Origin: an uncultured Helicobacteraceae bacterium
GTDB lineage: Bacteria; Campylobacterota; Campylobacteria; Campylobacterales; Helicobacteraceae
DNA length: 64,000 nt
Direction of reading: 5' to 3'
Assembly (NCBI GenBank): GCA_910578285.1
Contig: CAJTQL010000014.1
Coordinates: forward strand, 3,631 to 67,630
Shown: one piece after another, positions 53,128 to 61,069 of the stretch
How the letters are laid out: each line of letters begins with the position of its first letter
Position numbering within the stretch: the first letter of the stretch is position 1
Notes under the pieces: generated by a model
Told to the model about the DNA's origin: nothing
The model's database searches: none
The model's input: only the letters and a program-made list of their open reading frames with translations
Program-made: the position numbers and the translations under genes

Positions 53128-54708
53128 ATGCCATACAAAATCGTTGTTTGCGATCATATCCACGAGAGCGGGCTAGAGATTCTCCGCAAAAATAAAGAAA
53201 TCGAGCTGCTGAATGCCGCCAAGCACCCTAAGGACAAGCTTGGCGAGGTTTTGCATGATGCAGATGTTGCGATTACTCGGAGCTCGACTGATGTCGATGC
53301 TGCTTTTTTAGACGTTGCACCCAAATTGAGCGCGATTGTGCGCGCTGGCGTGGGGGTTGATAATGTTGATATTGACGCATGTAGCAAAAAGGGCATTGTG
53401 GTGATGAATGTCCCGACTGCAAACACCATTGCTGCTGTGGAGCTTACAATGGCACACATGCTCAATGCTGTGCGGCAGTTTCCGGGCGCAAACCATCAGC
53501 TCAAGGAGCAGCGGATATGGAAGCGCGAAGATTGGTATGGCACAGAGCTCAAAGACAAGACACTCGGAATCATCGGCTTTGGCAATATCGGCAGCCGCGT
53601 AGGTGTGCGTGCAAAAGCGTTTGAACTCAATGTCATCACATACGACCCCTACATCAAGCCAACAAAGGCAACAGATTTAGGAATTGCTTATACGACAAAC
53701 TTTGATGATATTCTTGCATGCGACATTATCACGATTCATACGCCCAAAAATCGCGAGACTATCAATATGATCAATAAAGAGCATTTTTCCAAAATGAAAG
53801 ATGGCGTGATTCTGATTAATTGTGCGCGTGGTGGGCTATATAACGAAGAAGCGCTGATTGAGGGGCTAAAAAGCAAAAAAATCCGTTTTGTTTCGATTGA
53901 TGTTTTTAGCAAAGAGCCTGCAACGAGCAATCCGCTGCTTGATTTGCCCAATGTCTATGTAACGCCGCATATTGGGGCAAATACGCTCGAATCGCAAGAA
54001 AAAATCGCTACCCAAGCAGCAGAGGCAGCGATTCAGGCTGCGCGCCGCTGTAGCTATCCCAATGCACTTAATCTCCCCATCAAAGAAAGTGAGCTACCCC
54101 CGTTTCTCAAACCCTATTTGGAGCTCATTCAGAAAATGGGATTTTTGGCAACGCAAATCAACAAATGCCCGTTGCGCACGATTGATTTGACGCTTGAAGG
54201 CGAGGTTGCGCGCTATGGCGATTCGCTTATGGCTTCACTGCTCGTTGGTGCTTTGAGTGAATCGCTTGGCGAAAAGATCAATTATGTCAATGCACCACAT
54301 ATTGCGCTTGAACGTGGGATTAAGCACAATATCTACACGAGAGATAGAAGCACATATACGAATAAAATCACGCTCAAAGTGAGCGGCGAAAGTAGCAATA
54401 TCACACTTGCAGGCACGGTGTTTGACGAAAATGTCTTGCGCATTGTCTCTGTGAATGGATTTGGTTTGGACATTACCCCAGCAGGGCGCATGATTTTCTT
54501 CAAAAACACCGATGTTCCGGGCGTGATTCGCGATATTGGGACAATTTTGGCAAACCATGCGATTAATATCGCCGATTTTCGGCTTGGGCGCAACAACCAC
54601 AACGAGGCGCTTGCCGTGATTTTGGTCGATGATGATGTCGACAGCGACACACTCGCCGAGCTTCGAGCGATTCCTGCTTGCCTTTCGGTTGGTTATGCTG
54701 TGATTTAA
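53128..54708 (+). CDS. serA: D-3-phosphoglycerate dehydrogenase
   Basis: 526 residues, the long type with an intervening domain and a C-terminal ACT domain. NAD-binding site LGIIGFGNIGSRVGVRAKAF is near 146, catalytic residues are in NCARGGLYNEEAL and the histidine of VTPHIGANT near 283, the allosteric substrate-binding domain runs about 310-450, and the ACT domain starts PGVIRDIGTILANHAINIADF. It oxidises 3-phosphoglycerate as the first step of serine synthesis, and ACT-type enzymes are inhibited by serine. The 3' end overlaps the convergent lipoprotein gene by four bases. Confidence 0.97.
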   Translation: MPYKIVVCDHIHESGLEILRKNKEIELLNAAKHPKDKLGEVLHDADVAITRSSTDVDAAFLDVAPKLSAIVRAGVGVDNVDIDACSKKGIVVMNVPTANTIAAVELTMAHMLNAVRQFPGANHQLKEQRIWKREDWYGTELKDKTLGIIGFGNIGSRVGVRAKAFELNVITYDPYIKPTKATDLGIAYTTNFDDILACDIITIHTPKNRETINMINKEHFSKMKDGVILINCARGGLYNEEALIEGLKSKKIRFVSIDVFSKEPATSNPLLDLPNVYVTPHIGANTLESQEKIATQAAEAAIQAARRCSYPNALNLPIKESELPPFLKPYLELIQKMGFLATQINKCPLRTIDLTLEGEVARYGDSLMASLLVGALSESLGEKINYVNAPHIALERGIKHNIYTRDRSTYTNKITLKVSGESSNITLAGTVFDENVLRIVSVNGFGLDITPAGRMIFFKNTDVPGVIRDIGTILANHAINIADFRLGRNNHNEALAVILVDDDVDSDTLAELRAIPACLSVGYAVI

Positions 54709-55079
54709 CGTTCTTTGCGTTCCTCGCCCACGGGGAGCTGACTTGCATAATCCTCAACCATATAAATCGGCGTGAGAAGCAGATTCTCTGAATGCACAGG
54801 TGTGAGTGCTGTGCTTGCCACAAATGTTGTCGCGTCTATCATGCCAAGCAGTAAACGTTTGCTATAATCTTTGTCATGCCGAGTTTGTCGCTGCACAAAG
54901 CGTCTTTGTTCTTTTTTTGTTTCTTTATATTCTATAAAAGCTTGCGGGTCATTGCTTGTGTTTCCTTCTTTGTAGGCTTCCCATAGAGAATTGAAAAATT
55001 CAGGATTGCCCGAATTGGTTGCGCTACACCCTCCAACCAAAATAGCGGCAACACACAAACACCATTTTGTATATTTCAT
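54705..55079 (-). CDS. Small lipoprotein, function unknown
   Basis: 124 residues from the ATG MKYTKWCLCVAAILVGGC, with AGGA seven bases upstream; a TTG two codons earlier is rejected. The lipobox is LVGGC-S near residue 18. The mature part is polar, rich in lysine, glutamate and arginine (EYKETKKEQRRFVQRQTRHDKDY), then a hydrophobic stretch LLLGMIDATTFVASTAL. No domain is recognised. It starts 9 bp after the Sel1-repeat gene and is probably co-transcribed with it. Confidence 0.82.
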   Translation of the reverse strand: MKYTKWCLCVAAILVGGCSATNSGNPEFFNSLWEAYKEGNTSNDPQAFIEYKETKKEQRRFVQRQTRHDKDYSKRLLLGMIDATTFVASTALTPVHSENLLLTPIYMVEDYASQLPVGEERKER

Positions 55080-55088
55080 GTTCAATTC

Positions 55089-56060
55089 CTAGATTCGCGA
55101 TTCATGAATCCGTGGCTTTTGCTCGGAATTTTCTTTTTGTTTTTGCGGGCTAGGGCGCTTAAATTCCTGCCATTCTTCCTTGATTTGGTCGCATTCATCT
55201 TGGTCTGCACATGAATCAATGGCTTTGCGATAGAACGATTCAGATTGTGATTTGCCACGTTTTTCGTTTGTGAGCTCTTTGGCAAGTTGCAAGCATTCTT
55301 TGCTATCTCCGAGCTTGCAGAGTCGCTCGCGCGTTTGACGTGCAACGTTTGGTGCGATGTTGTAGATGTCTGCAAGCATCGCTTTGCAAGATTCTAGTTT
55401 GCCCAGTGCACATGCGCGTTCAAAATGGGCGAAGGCAGAGTCGAGTTCGTTTTTTTCGCTCAAGGCGAGTCCAAGGATATGGCATGAAGTTTTGTCTTTT
55501 TCTTTGCATGCTTTGTCCAAAAAGGGAATCGCGCGTTCGCGTTCGTCTTGGTGGAAATAGAATGCGCCTGCAAACGCATAAAACTTCGCTCCATCGCAGT
55601 GCGCGTTTGCATTCTTGCATGCAAAACGTAGATAGCTTGTTGCCTTGCGCCCGCTATTTTGCAGCGCAAGCTCTTCACATGCGCTTATTTGCCCCATTCT
55701 GCATGCTTTGTCGGTGTATTCCTCGTAGAGTTTTTGTGCTTGCTGTTTGCTAAGTTGTGGCGAATCGTATTGTGCCACAAGCAGACATGTCCGCGCGTCA
55801 TTCTCACAGCCTTCGATAAGGAGCTCCAACGCCCTCTCATGGTCAATTTTGATTCCCATTCCTTCTTGGTAAAGCCGCGCTGCTTGCTCGCAACTTTTGG
55901 CAAAACCTGCATAACATGAACGTTCAAAATAATTGACAGCGACATCATAGGCTTCATAGCTCAAGGCGCGAATGCCCTTTTCAAATAATGTGATTTTATC
56001 CTCTTTGTCCGAACATGCAACAAGTACAAATACAGCAAACAAGCACAAAAATGCGCGCAT
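55089..56060 (-). CDS. Cysteine-rich Sel1-repeat lipoprotein (Hcp-like)
   Basis: 323 residues from the ATG MRAFLCLFAVFVLVAC, with GGGGGGAG upstream; the 32-codon extension is rejected. The lipobox VLVAC-S is near residue 16. About seven Sel1-like repeats follow, several with a cysteine pair 7-8 residues apart: CYAGFAKSC, CENDARTC, CRMGQISAC, CKEKDKTSC, CALGKLESC, CKLGDSKEC. This is the disulfide-staple pattern of the Helicobacter cysteine-rich (Hcp) proteins, which are exported and antigenic in H. pylori. A lipid anchor is expected here. The tail is charged and proline-rich. Confidence 0.9.
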   Translation of the reverse strand: MRAFLCLFAVFVLVACSDKEDKITLFEKGIRALSYEAYDVAVNYFERSCYAGFAKSCEQAARLYQEGMGIKIDHERALELLIEGCENDARTCLLVAQYDSPQLSKQQAQKLYEEYTDKACRMGQISACEELALQNSGRKATSYLRFACKNANAHCDGAKFYAFAGAFYFHQDERERAIPFLDKACKEKDKTSCHILGLALSEKNELDSAFAHFERACALGKLESCKAMLADIYNIAPNVARQTRERLCKLGDSKECLQLAKELTNEKRGKSQSESFYRKAIDSCADQDECDQIKEEWQEFKRPSPQKQKENSEQKPRIHESRI

Positions 56061-56180
56061 ACTCCCCCCTTTAAGACTTTGAGAGATATGGTAGCTGAAA
56101 AAATATAATACAGAGTTAATTGTTTGATTGAATAGTGAAAGGAGAATCCGCGCCACGAGCCTCGTGGCACAGCAAATGAG

Positions 56181-56765
56181 CTAGAACATTCTTTTGAACG
56201 CTTCAGCGTCAAATTCTTCAAAATTGTATTCTTGCCCATTAATCGGCACATTAGGAGTGGCTTCAGGAGAGGTGATTGCCTCGCTGACCTTACCAAGTGT
56301 GCTGCTAATCTCATCGCGCGTTTTAGCGATGTATTCTCCTCTCTGCTCTGCTGGCAGCGAAGCGGGGTTTTGGAGTGTGAGCGAGAAATCATTTTTGCCA
56401 ATCGAAACGATGAGGTTTTTGTCAAATAATGTATTTCCAAGGAATTTGCTATTTGCAGCGAGCTCACGCACTTGCTCTTCGCTCGCACCTTCAGAAATGG
56501 CTTTGTCGATTTTTTTGAGAGTTGAGCTCGCGGTTTGGAGCGCGCCGATGTACTCGTTTGCGCCTTTTGCCGTTTTTGCGAATGCGAGAATCTCAAAATT
56601 GGGGTGAGCAGGCTCGACAGTGTCTTGTTTTGCGCTGATAACACCATTGCTTTGTTGCGCATTGGGTGTGGGTGAGACAGGGGTAGATGAAACCTGCGAG
56701 AAGCCCTCGAGACGACTTTTGAGGGATGCGAGTGTGAGATTTGAATTGTTAACTTCTGAAACCAT
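56181..56765 (-). CDS. Helical protein of unknown function
   Basis: 194 residues from the ATG MVSEVNNSNLTLASL, with GGAGG eight bases upstream. There is no signal peptide or membrane span. After a short helix (TLASLKSRLEGF) and a proline/serine-rich linker (about 25-55), a helical core follows (FEILAFAKTAKGANEYIGALQTASSTLKKIDKAIS) and then a strand/helix tail ending in an acidic EEFDAEAFKRMF. Size and the GALQ--LKKI helix recall the Helicobacter FliS co-chaperone group (HP1076-like), but the match is from memory and weak. It stands alone between the Sel1 gene and a decayed reading frame. Confidence 0.75.
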   Translation of the reverse strand: MVSEVNNSNLTLASLKSRLEGFSQVSSTPVSPTPNAQQSNGVISAKQDTVEPAHPNFEILAFAKTAKGANEYIGALQTASSTLKKIDKAISEGASEEQVRELAANSKFLGNTLFDKNLIVSIGKNDFSLTLQNPASLPAEQRGEYIAKTRDEISSTLGKVSEAITSPEATPNVPINGQEYNFEEFDAEAFKRMF

Positions 56766-56793
56766 AGAAGAATCCTCCGTGAAATTTTGAATA

Positions 56794-57203
56794 TCACAAA
56801 ATAACAAGCAAATAGTGTTCCATATTAGGGATTACAAAGCTCACTAAAAGAGCAATCATGCTAGCCGCACTTTGCCGATCTCCATCGCCATTCTCTATTG
56901 CAAGGATTCCATTTGTGGCTTGAATCATCTTGCTTTCGCCAAGAATCTTATGGGCAGTGTCCTTTGCTGCAACAGCCTCGCTCATTTTGTCTGCTAGCAA
57001 AAGCCCAGAACACAACAATGCAGATTTTGGGGTGTTTAGAATCTCAAGTAGCTGTGTTTGCCATTGCGAGAAACTGCAGCATTGGCGAATCTCTACACAA
57101 TCGCTTCACTATCAAGTGCTAGGTTTCCATTTTGTTCAACACATAGTGAGAAATGCAGAGGCTCATCTCTCCCTCGCAAATGTTGGCTCGAGATGGTTCT
57201 CAT
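56794..57203 (-). pseudogene. Decayed reading frame downstream of gltS
   Basis: This 440-bp gap has no intact gene but looks formerly coding. From an ATG at 57203 a frame reads MRTISSQHLRGRDEPLHF... for 36 codons to a TAG and continues with more stops. A different frame then stays open from before 57018 down to a stop at 56794 (SALLCSGLLLADKMSEAV... GDRQSAASMIALL) with no start of its own. The two pieces together would suit one protein of about 135 residues broken by a stop and a frame change. I do not recognise the family. Confidence 0.4.
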
Positions 57204-57209
57204 AACGCA

Positions 57210-58424
57210 TTAAAAAAATACTTGCAATGTCCCTTGGATAATCAAAGCATTAATTAAATCAATAAAAAAAGCTCCAACCAAAGGCACAACAATAAAGGCA
57301 ACATGACTAGGACCATAATGAGAAGTGACTGTTTGCATATTGACCATAGCAGTGGGTGTTGCGCCCAATCCAAATCCACAATGCCCAGCAGCAAGCACCG
57401 CAGCATCATAATCTCTTCCACAAAATCTAAAAGTAATAAAAATCGCATAAAACATCATCGTCACGGCTTGTGCTATTAGGATAATCACCATTGGCAAAGC
57501 CAAGCTGACTAGCTGCCATAAGTTTAATGTCATCATAGCAAAAGCGAGAAACAAAGAAAGGCTCACATTCCCAATCACAGAAACTTCCCTATCAAAGACC
57601 TTATGAATATTAAGCGCAGAAAGAACATTACGAAAAATAACACCAACAAAGAGACAATAAACAAAAGTAGGGAGTTTAAAAGAGGGAAAAGTCATTTTCA
57701 TATAGTCATTAATAAGATTGCCACAAAGTAATGCTATGGCAATCAATGCTAAAGATTCTACAAAGCTTATAGGGGTAATTAATCTTTCCTTTTGTGGTGT
57801 TTCAAAACCATGCGGATTATTATTATTATGTTCCTTGCCCGGAATGTTTAAATTGTATTTTTTGATGAGATAACGTGCAACAGGACCACCAATCAAGCCC
57901 CCCATAACTAACCCAAAAGTAGCACAAGCAATAGCAACTTCTGTTGCGGCACTAAAACCATAAGGCTCTCCTTTAAAAACATCAGCCCAAGCCGCCCCTG
58001 TTCCGTGCCCCCCACTCATAGTAATAGAGCCACCAAGCATGCCAATTAATGGATTGATTCCCATTAGATAGGATACTCCTACACCAATCAGATTTTGCAA
58101 TACCAAAAGTCCGCAAACAATAAACAAAAAAACCACCAGCATTTTCCCGCCTTTTTTGAGTGAGGCGAAATCTGCACTCAATCCAATGGAAGCAAAAAAA
58201 GCAAGCATTAAAGGGTCTTTAAGAGAATTTTCAAACTTAAATTCAATGAAGAAAAATTGATAGATCATTAAAATACCAATCGCAACAATCCCTCCACCCA
58301 CAACAGGTTCGGGTATATTATAATCGCGCAAAAATGCTACACGTGCAATTATAAACCGCCCCAAAATCAAACACCCTACCATAAAAACTAAAGTGGAATA
58401 AAAATCAAAATGTAACACCTGCAT
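57210..58424 (-). CDS. gltS: Sodium/glutamate symporter
   Basis: 404 residues from the ATG MQVLHFDFYSTL, with AAGGAG six bases upstream. About ten membrane spans in two inverted halves; conserved ESS-family motifs include MGGSITMSGGHGTGAAWA-type LGGSITMSGGHGTGAAW near 135 and the second-half GHCGFGLGATPTAMVNM near 335. GltS takes up glutamate with sodium. The gene and the DNA to about 59 kb are visibly richer in A+T than the neighbours, with more TTA, ATA and AAA codons, which suggests separate acquisition. The 257 bp upstream (58425-58681) is AT-rich and holds no gene I can support. Confidence 0.95.
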   Translation of the reverse strand: MQVLHFDFYSTLVFMVGCLILGRFIIARVAFLRDYNIPEPVVGGGIVAIGILMIYQFFFIEFKFENSLKDPLMLAFFASIGLSADFASLKKGGKMLVVFLFIVCGLLVLQNLIGVGVSYLMGINPLIGMLGGSITMSGGHGTGAAWADVFKGEPYGFSAATEVAIACATFGLVMGGLIGGPVARYLIKKYNLNIPGKEHNNNNPHGFETPQKERLITPISFVESLALIAIALLCGNLINDYMKMTFPSFKLPTFVYCLFVGVIFRNVLSALNIHKVFDREVSVIGNVSLSLFLAFAMMTLNLWQLVSLALPMVIILIAQAVTMMFYAIFITFRFCGRDYDAAVLAAGHCGFGLGATPTAMVNMQTVTSHYGPSHVAFIVVPLVGAFFIDLINALIIQGTLQVFF

Positions 58425-58681
58425 ATTGACTCCTTGCATAACACTTTATGATATACTATCTTTAGTTTTATATAATGGTTTGATATTGAATCATCATAGG
58501 ATTTATGTCCGTATTATAAATTTGATGATAATAAAGCAAATGCGATTGCGCGCCCAAGTGTCAGCTTTAATGCGATAATAGAACAAATCGCAAAAGGCTA
58601 GAGGAACAAACTCCCCCTTCAGAGAAACGGCTAAAAGCATTGTGTAGTTTTTGCCTGTTCTTTTGAAAGAATTTTCGTTTT

Positions 58682-58945
58682 TTAATGTAAGTTATGATAC
58701 AATCTGAATCGCTTATAGTCTTCTTCATAATTTTTAAAGAGCTCTTCACAAAAAGGTTTAGGGGATTTTGCATCTTTTTTATATTCCTTAGAATATTCCT
58801 TGACTATATTTATGCAACTATCCATATCTTCCTTAACCCAAGATATTTCTAGCAAATGTTGATATTCTTCCACACTCTTTTTAGGCTCTTTGCAACCTTG
58901 CAAGATAAAAATTAACATCACAACATTGCTTATTTGTTTAAACAT
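58682..58945 (-). CDS. Small lipoprotein, AT-rich, function unknown
   Basis: 87 residues. The signal peptide ends in the lipobox ILQGC-K near residue 18. The mature part is short, charged and helical (KSVEEYQHLLEISWVKEDMDSCINIVKEYSKEY) with two further cysteines. The C--KSVEEY start and the spaced cysteines faintly recall EexN-type entry-exclusion lipoproteins of this phylum, but that is not a firm match. Base composition is as low in G+C as gltS. No clear ribosome-binding site was seen. Confidence 0.6.
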   Translation of the reverse strand: MFKQISNVVMLIFILQGCKEPKKSVEEYQHLLEISWVKEDMDSCINIVKEYSKEYKKDAKSPKPFCEELFKNYEEDYKRFRLYHNLH

Positions 58946-59046
58946 TATGAGGCTTTATCCAAAACAATTCAATATATCAGACAGCTTTACACGGCGGATT
59001 GTCGCGCTTCGCTCCTAGAAGACTGATTGTCATGCTAAACAATGAT

Positions 59047-59143
59047 TGTCATACCGAGCGAAACGAAACATCTCGAATCCAAAACATCTTATCATGTTTG
59101 CAATCCGAGATTCTTCAGCCGCAAAAGCGGCTTCAGAATGACA
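59047..59143 (+). repeat. Dispersed palindromic repeat, copy A
   Basis: Element of about 97 bp with inverted ends TGTCAT...ATGACA, inner arms ACATCTC...GAGATTCTT and a terminal hairpin CAGCCGC-AAAA-GCGGCTT. It lies 31 bp beyond the porin stop. Copies B (60910-60991, opposite orientation) and C (63804-63888) share the ends and the hairpin. It resembles a small non-autonomous repeat and could also end porin transcription through its hairpin. Confidence 0.8.
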
Positions 59144-59174
59144 ATTTCACGTCATTGCAAGTCAGAATCAATGA

Positions 59175-60665
59175 CTAGAATTTGTAGAGAGCTTGGAATC
59201 GGTAGCGATTTCTTTTCTCTGTGATTTTTTGACCAGTGTATGTGTTTGTTGTTGGAGCATTCACTGAAGTAATATTACCTTCTTGTGTAATGTCAGTCGA
59301 GAGCATCGCATAGAATGTTTGGAAGCTCAATTTTTCGCTGAACTGATAGTTGAGCAATGGAGTGATTTCTTGGAATTCACGTTTGCTGTTCAAAAGACCA
59401 TTGTAAGGATGTGCTGTACCCTTTTTGTACTCCGAGCTGCCAGTTACATAGGTAAGGTGAATGCCCAAACCAGTATTGAGAATGTTTTTTGCCCCAATGC
59501 TTGCGGTAATCACGCTCAAGCTATCCTCTGCACCTTCGATGACAGGCATTGCGAATCCGCCACCAGCACCAAGCGCACCGCCTGTTCCGCTGATGATTCT
59601 TCTTCCAACACCAAGGCTTGTGCGCGTTGATGCATCTTGCCACCAGATTTGCCCCATTGTAACAGGGTCAATCATCGCACCCATATCATCGAACATTACG
59701 CTATAACCGGGCTTGGTGTTCATCATATATGCAACATCAAGCACAGCAGGTCCAACGGTTACGCCCGCGTTGATTTTGAGCAAGTCGTTGTCTGTTTCTT
59801 GGTTGCTAAAGAGTCCAACGCTTCCATAGGGCAAGCCAGCACCTGCCAACAAGGTATTATACGCGCCAACTTGTGTCAATGCGGTTTTGTCGCCATCATT
59901 GAGTTTTGTCAAACCATAGGTAACACCCACACGTGCACCAAATGCACCGCCGAAGTTTTGGTCATAGGCAATGTTTGCATAGAGTGTGGTGTCTGAAATG
60001 TCTTGTGCATTGAACCACCAAAGCTGTGCTGTGATGAGGTTTGGAATGCCGTAAATCGCAGCGAGTGCGAACAAGCCTTTGTTGACAGAATCAAAACCTG
60101 TTCCGAGGATTGAGCCGCCATAGCCTGCCATGTTGCTCAAAGACCAGCTGCCAAATGCACCACCAGCGAGTGTAAGCCCTTTGATGTCTTGGTTAAGAAC
60201 CAAAGCACCAACGGCTCGGTCGTAGTCGCTTGCGTCTGTAACAGGTGTGCCGAGAAGTTGCTTTCCAAGAATTACGGTGGTGTTGGTTACATTGTGGGGT
60301 GCATAGGTGAGTGTAAAGGTGTTGACGCCAAAATCGCCATCTTCACCAGCACCAAGACCGCCGCCAAGTGTTCCTGTACCTGTCGTTGCGCCTTCGTTGA
60401 TATACAGAATGCCCACACCTGCTGACACATTTTTAATCGGTGCTGTCGAGATGTTTGCAAGCGCACGGTATTGGTTGGTTGTGTTGGTATTGTCAATACC
60501 AGCTTTCCCACCCATATCTTGGTAGTTGTCTGATTGGAAGCGATAGCGCAACATTCCATCAACCGTTACGCCCTTGATTGCTTCTTCGAGGATTTCTGCC
60601 TGTGCGAAATTGCTCCCAATTCCGAGTGCAACGGCACATGCCAAGCTAAGTTTTGCGATTTTCAT
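59175..60665 (-). CDS. Major outer membrane porin, Campylobacter MOMP type
   Basis: 496 residues from the second ATG (MKIAKLSLACAVALG), which sits at a proper distance from AGGAG; the first ATG is too close. A signal peptide is cut after AQA near residue 23. The mature chain begins EILEEAIKGVTVDGMLRYRFQSDNY and alternates amphipathic strands with glycine/threonine-rich loops, ending in an aromatic residue (RFQALYKF) as BamA substrates do. This matches the MOMP porins of Campylobacter and some Helicobacter, which form the main diffusion channel. A 5-bp hairpin (ATAGC/GCTAT) lies in the leader just before the ribosome-binding site. Confidence 0.92.
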   Translation of the reverse strand: MKIAKLSLACAVALGIGSNFAQAEILEEAIKGVTVDGMLRYRFQSDNYQDMGGKAGIDNTNTTNQYRALANISTAPIKNVSAGVGILYINEGATTGTGTLGGGLGAGEDGDFGVNTFTLTYAPHNVTNTTVILGKQLLGTPVTDASDYDRAVGALVLNQDIKGLTLAGGAFGSWSLSNMAGYGGSILGTGFDSVNKGLFALAAIYGIPNLITAQLWWFNAQDISDTTLYANIAYDQNFGGAFGARVGVTYGLTKLNDGDKTALTQVGAYNTLLAGAGLPYGSVGLFSNQETDNDLLKINAGVTVGPAVLDVAYMMNTKPGYSVMFDDMGAMIDPVTMGQIWWQDASTRTSLGVGRRIISGTGGALGAGGGFAMPVIEGAEDSLSVITASIGAKNILNTGLGIHLTYVTGSSEYKKGTAHPYNGLLNSKREFQEITPLLNYQFSEKLSFQTFYAMLSTDITQEGNITSVNAPTTNTYTGQKITEKRNRYRFQALYKF

Positions 60666-60909
60666 CATATCTCCTTTTATGATAGCGTTGTGCTATGTTT
60701 GGAATGGTAGCAGATTTTTGTTGTGTTTTTGCTTTACTCACACTTTTTGTTACAGGATTGTGCAAAATCACTACATGTTGGGGGTTGCAAACGCATTGCA
60801 TTTGCTGTCGTGTGCGGAAGTCATTCCGCGCACTCCCTGCACTCCCTAAAGTCTCGGCTGTTTGCGTCAGGGCGAGCGCGGCAACCGACAAGCAAAGAAT
60901 CCCAAAGTT

Positions 60910-60991
60910 GTCATTCTGAAGCCGCATTTGCGGTTGAAGAATCTCAAAATGCAAGAATCAATGAGATGTTTCGGCTTCGCTCAACATGACA
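60910..60991 (-). repeat. Dispersed palindromic repeat, copy B
   Basis: About 82 bp, inverted relative to copies A and C: TGTCATTCTGAAGCCGC-ATTT-GCGGTTGAAGAATCTC at one end and GAGATGTTTCGGCTT...CATGACA at the other. The hairpin has one mismatch. It lies about 80 bp after the clpB stop. Confidence 0.8.
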
Positions 60992-61051
60992 TATTTTATA
61001 ACCCGCCCCATGCATATGTGCCACAACAAATGACACAAACAGAATCGTAAA

Positions 61052-61065
61052 GTGGCAAAAGCCAC
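61052..61065 (-). terminator. Weak terminator hairpin after clpB
   Basis: GTGGC-TTTT-GCCAC on the minus strand starts five bases after the clpB stop and is followed by TTTACG. The stem is only five base pairs and the U-tract short, so termination may be partial. Confidence 0.35.
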
Positions 61066-61069
61066 ACCA

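Larger units (their letters stand above)
60669..61069. other. Gap between porin and clpB
   Basis: About 400 bp without a supported gene. The left part is the porin leader. No firm promoter hexamers were seen; TACCAT near 60702-60707 on the minus strand is a candidate -10. The middle is unusually GC-rich (about 60820-60890) and the right half holds repeat copy B and a weak terminator for clpB. Confidence 0.6.

Noticed and set aside
58567..58773. 68-codon minus-strand frame in AT-rich DNA
   Set aside because: No ribosome-binding site, no recognisable features, and overlaps the better supported lipoprotein gene.
58682..58945. EexN-type entry-exclusion lipoprotein
   Set aside because: The lipobox and spaced cysteines are suggestive, but the family core motif is not present and no conjugation genes are nearby.
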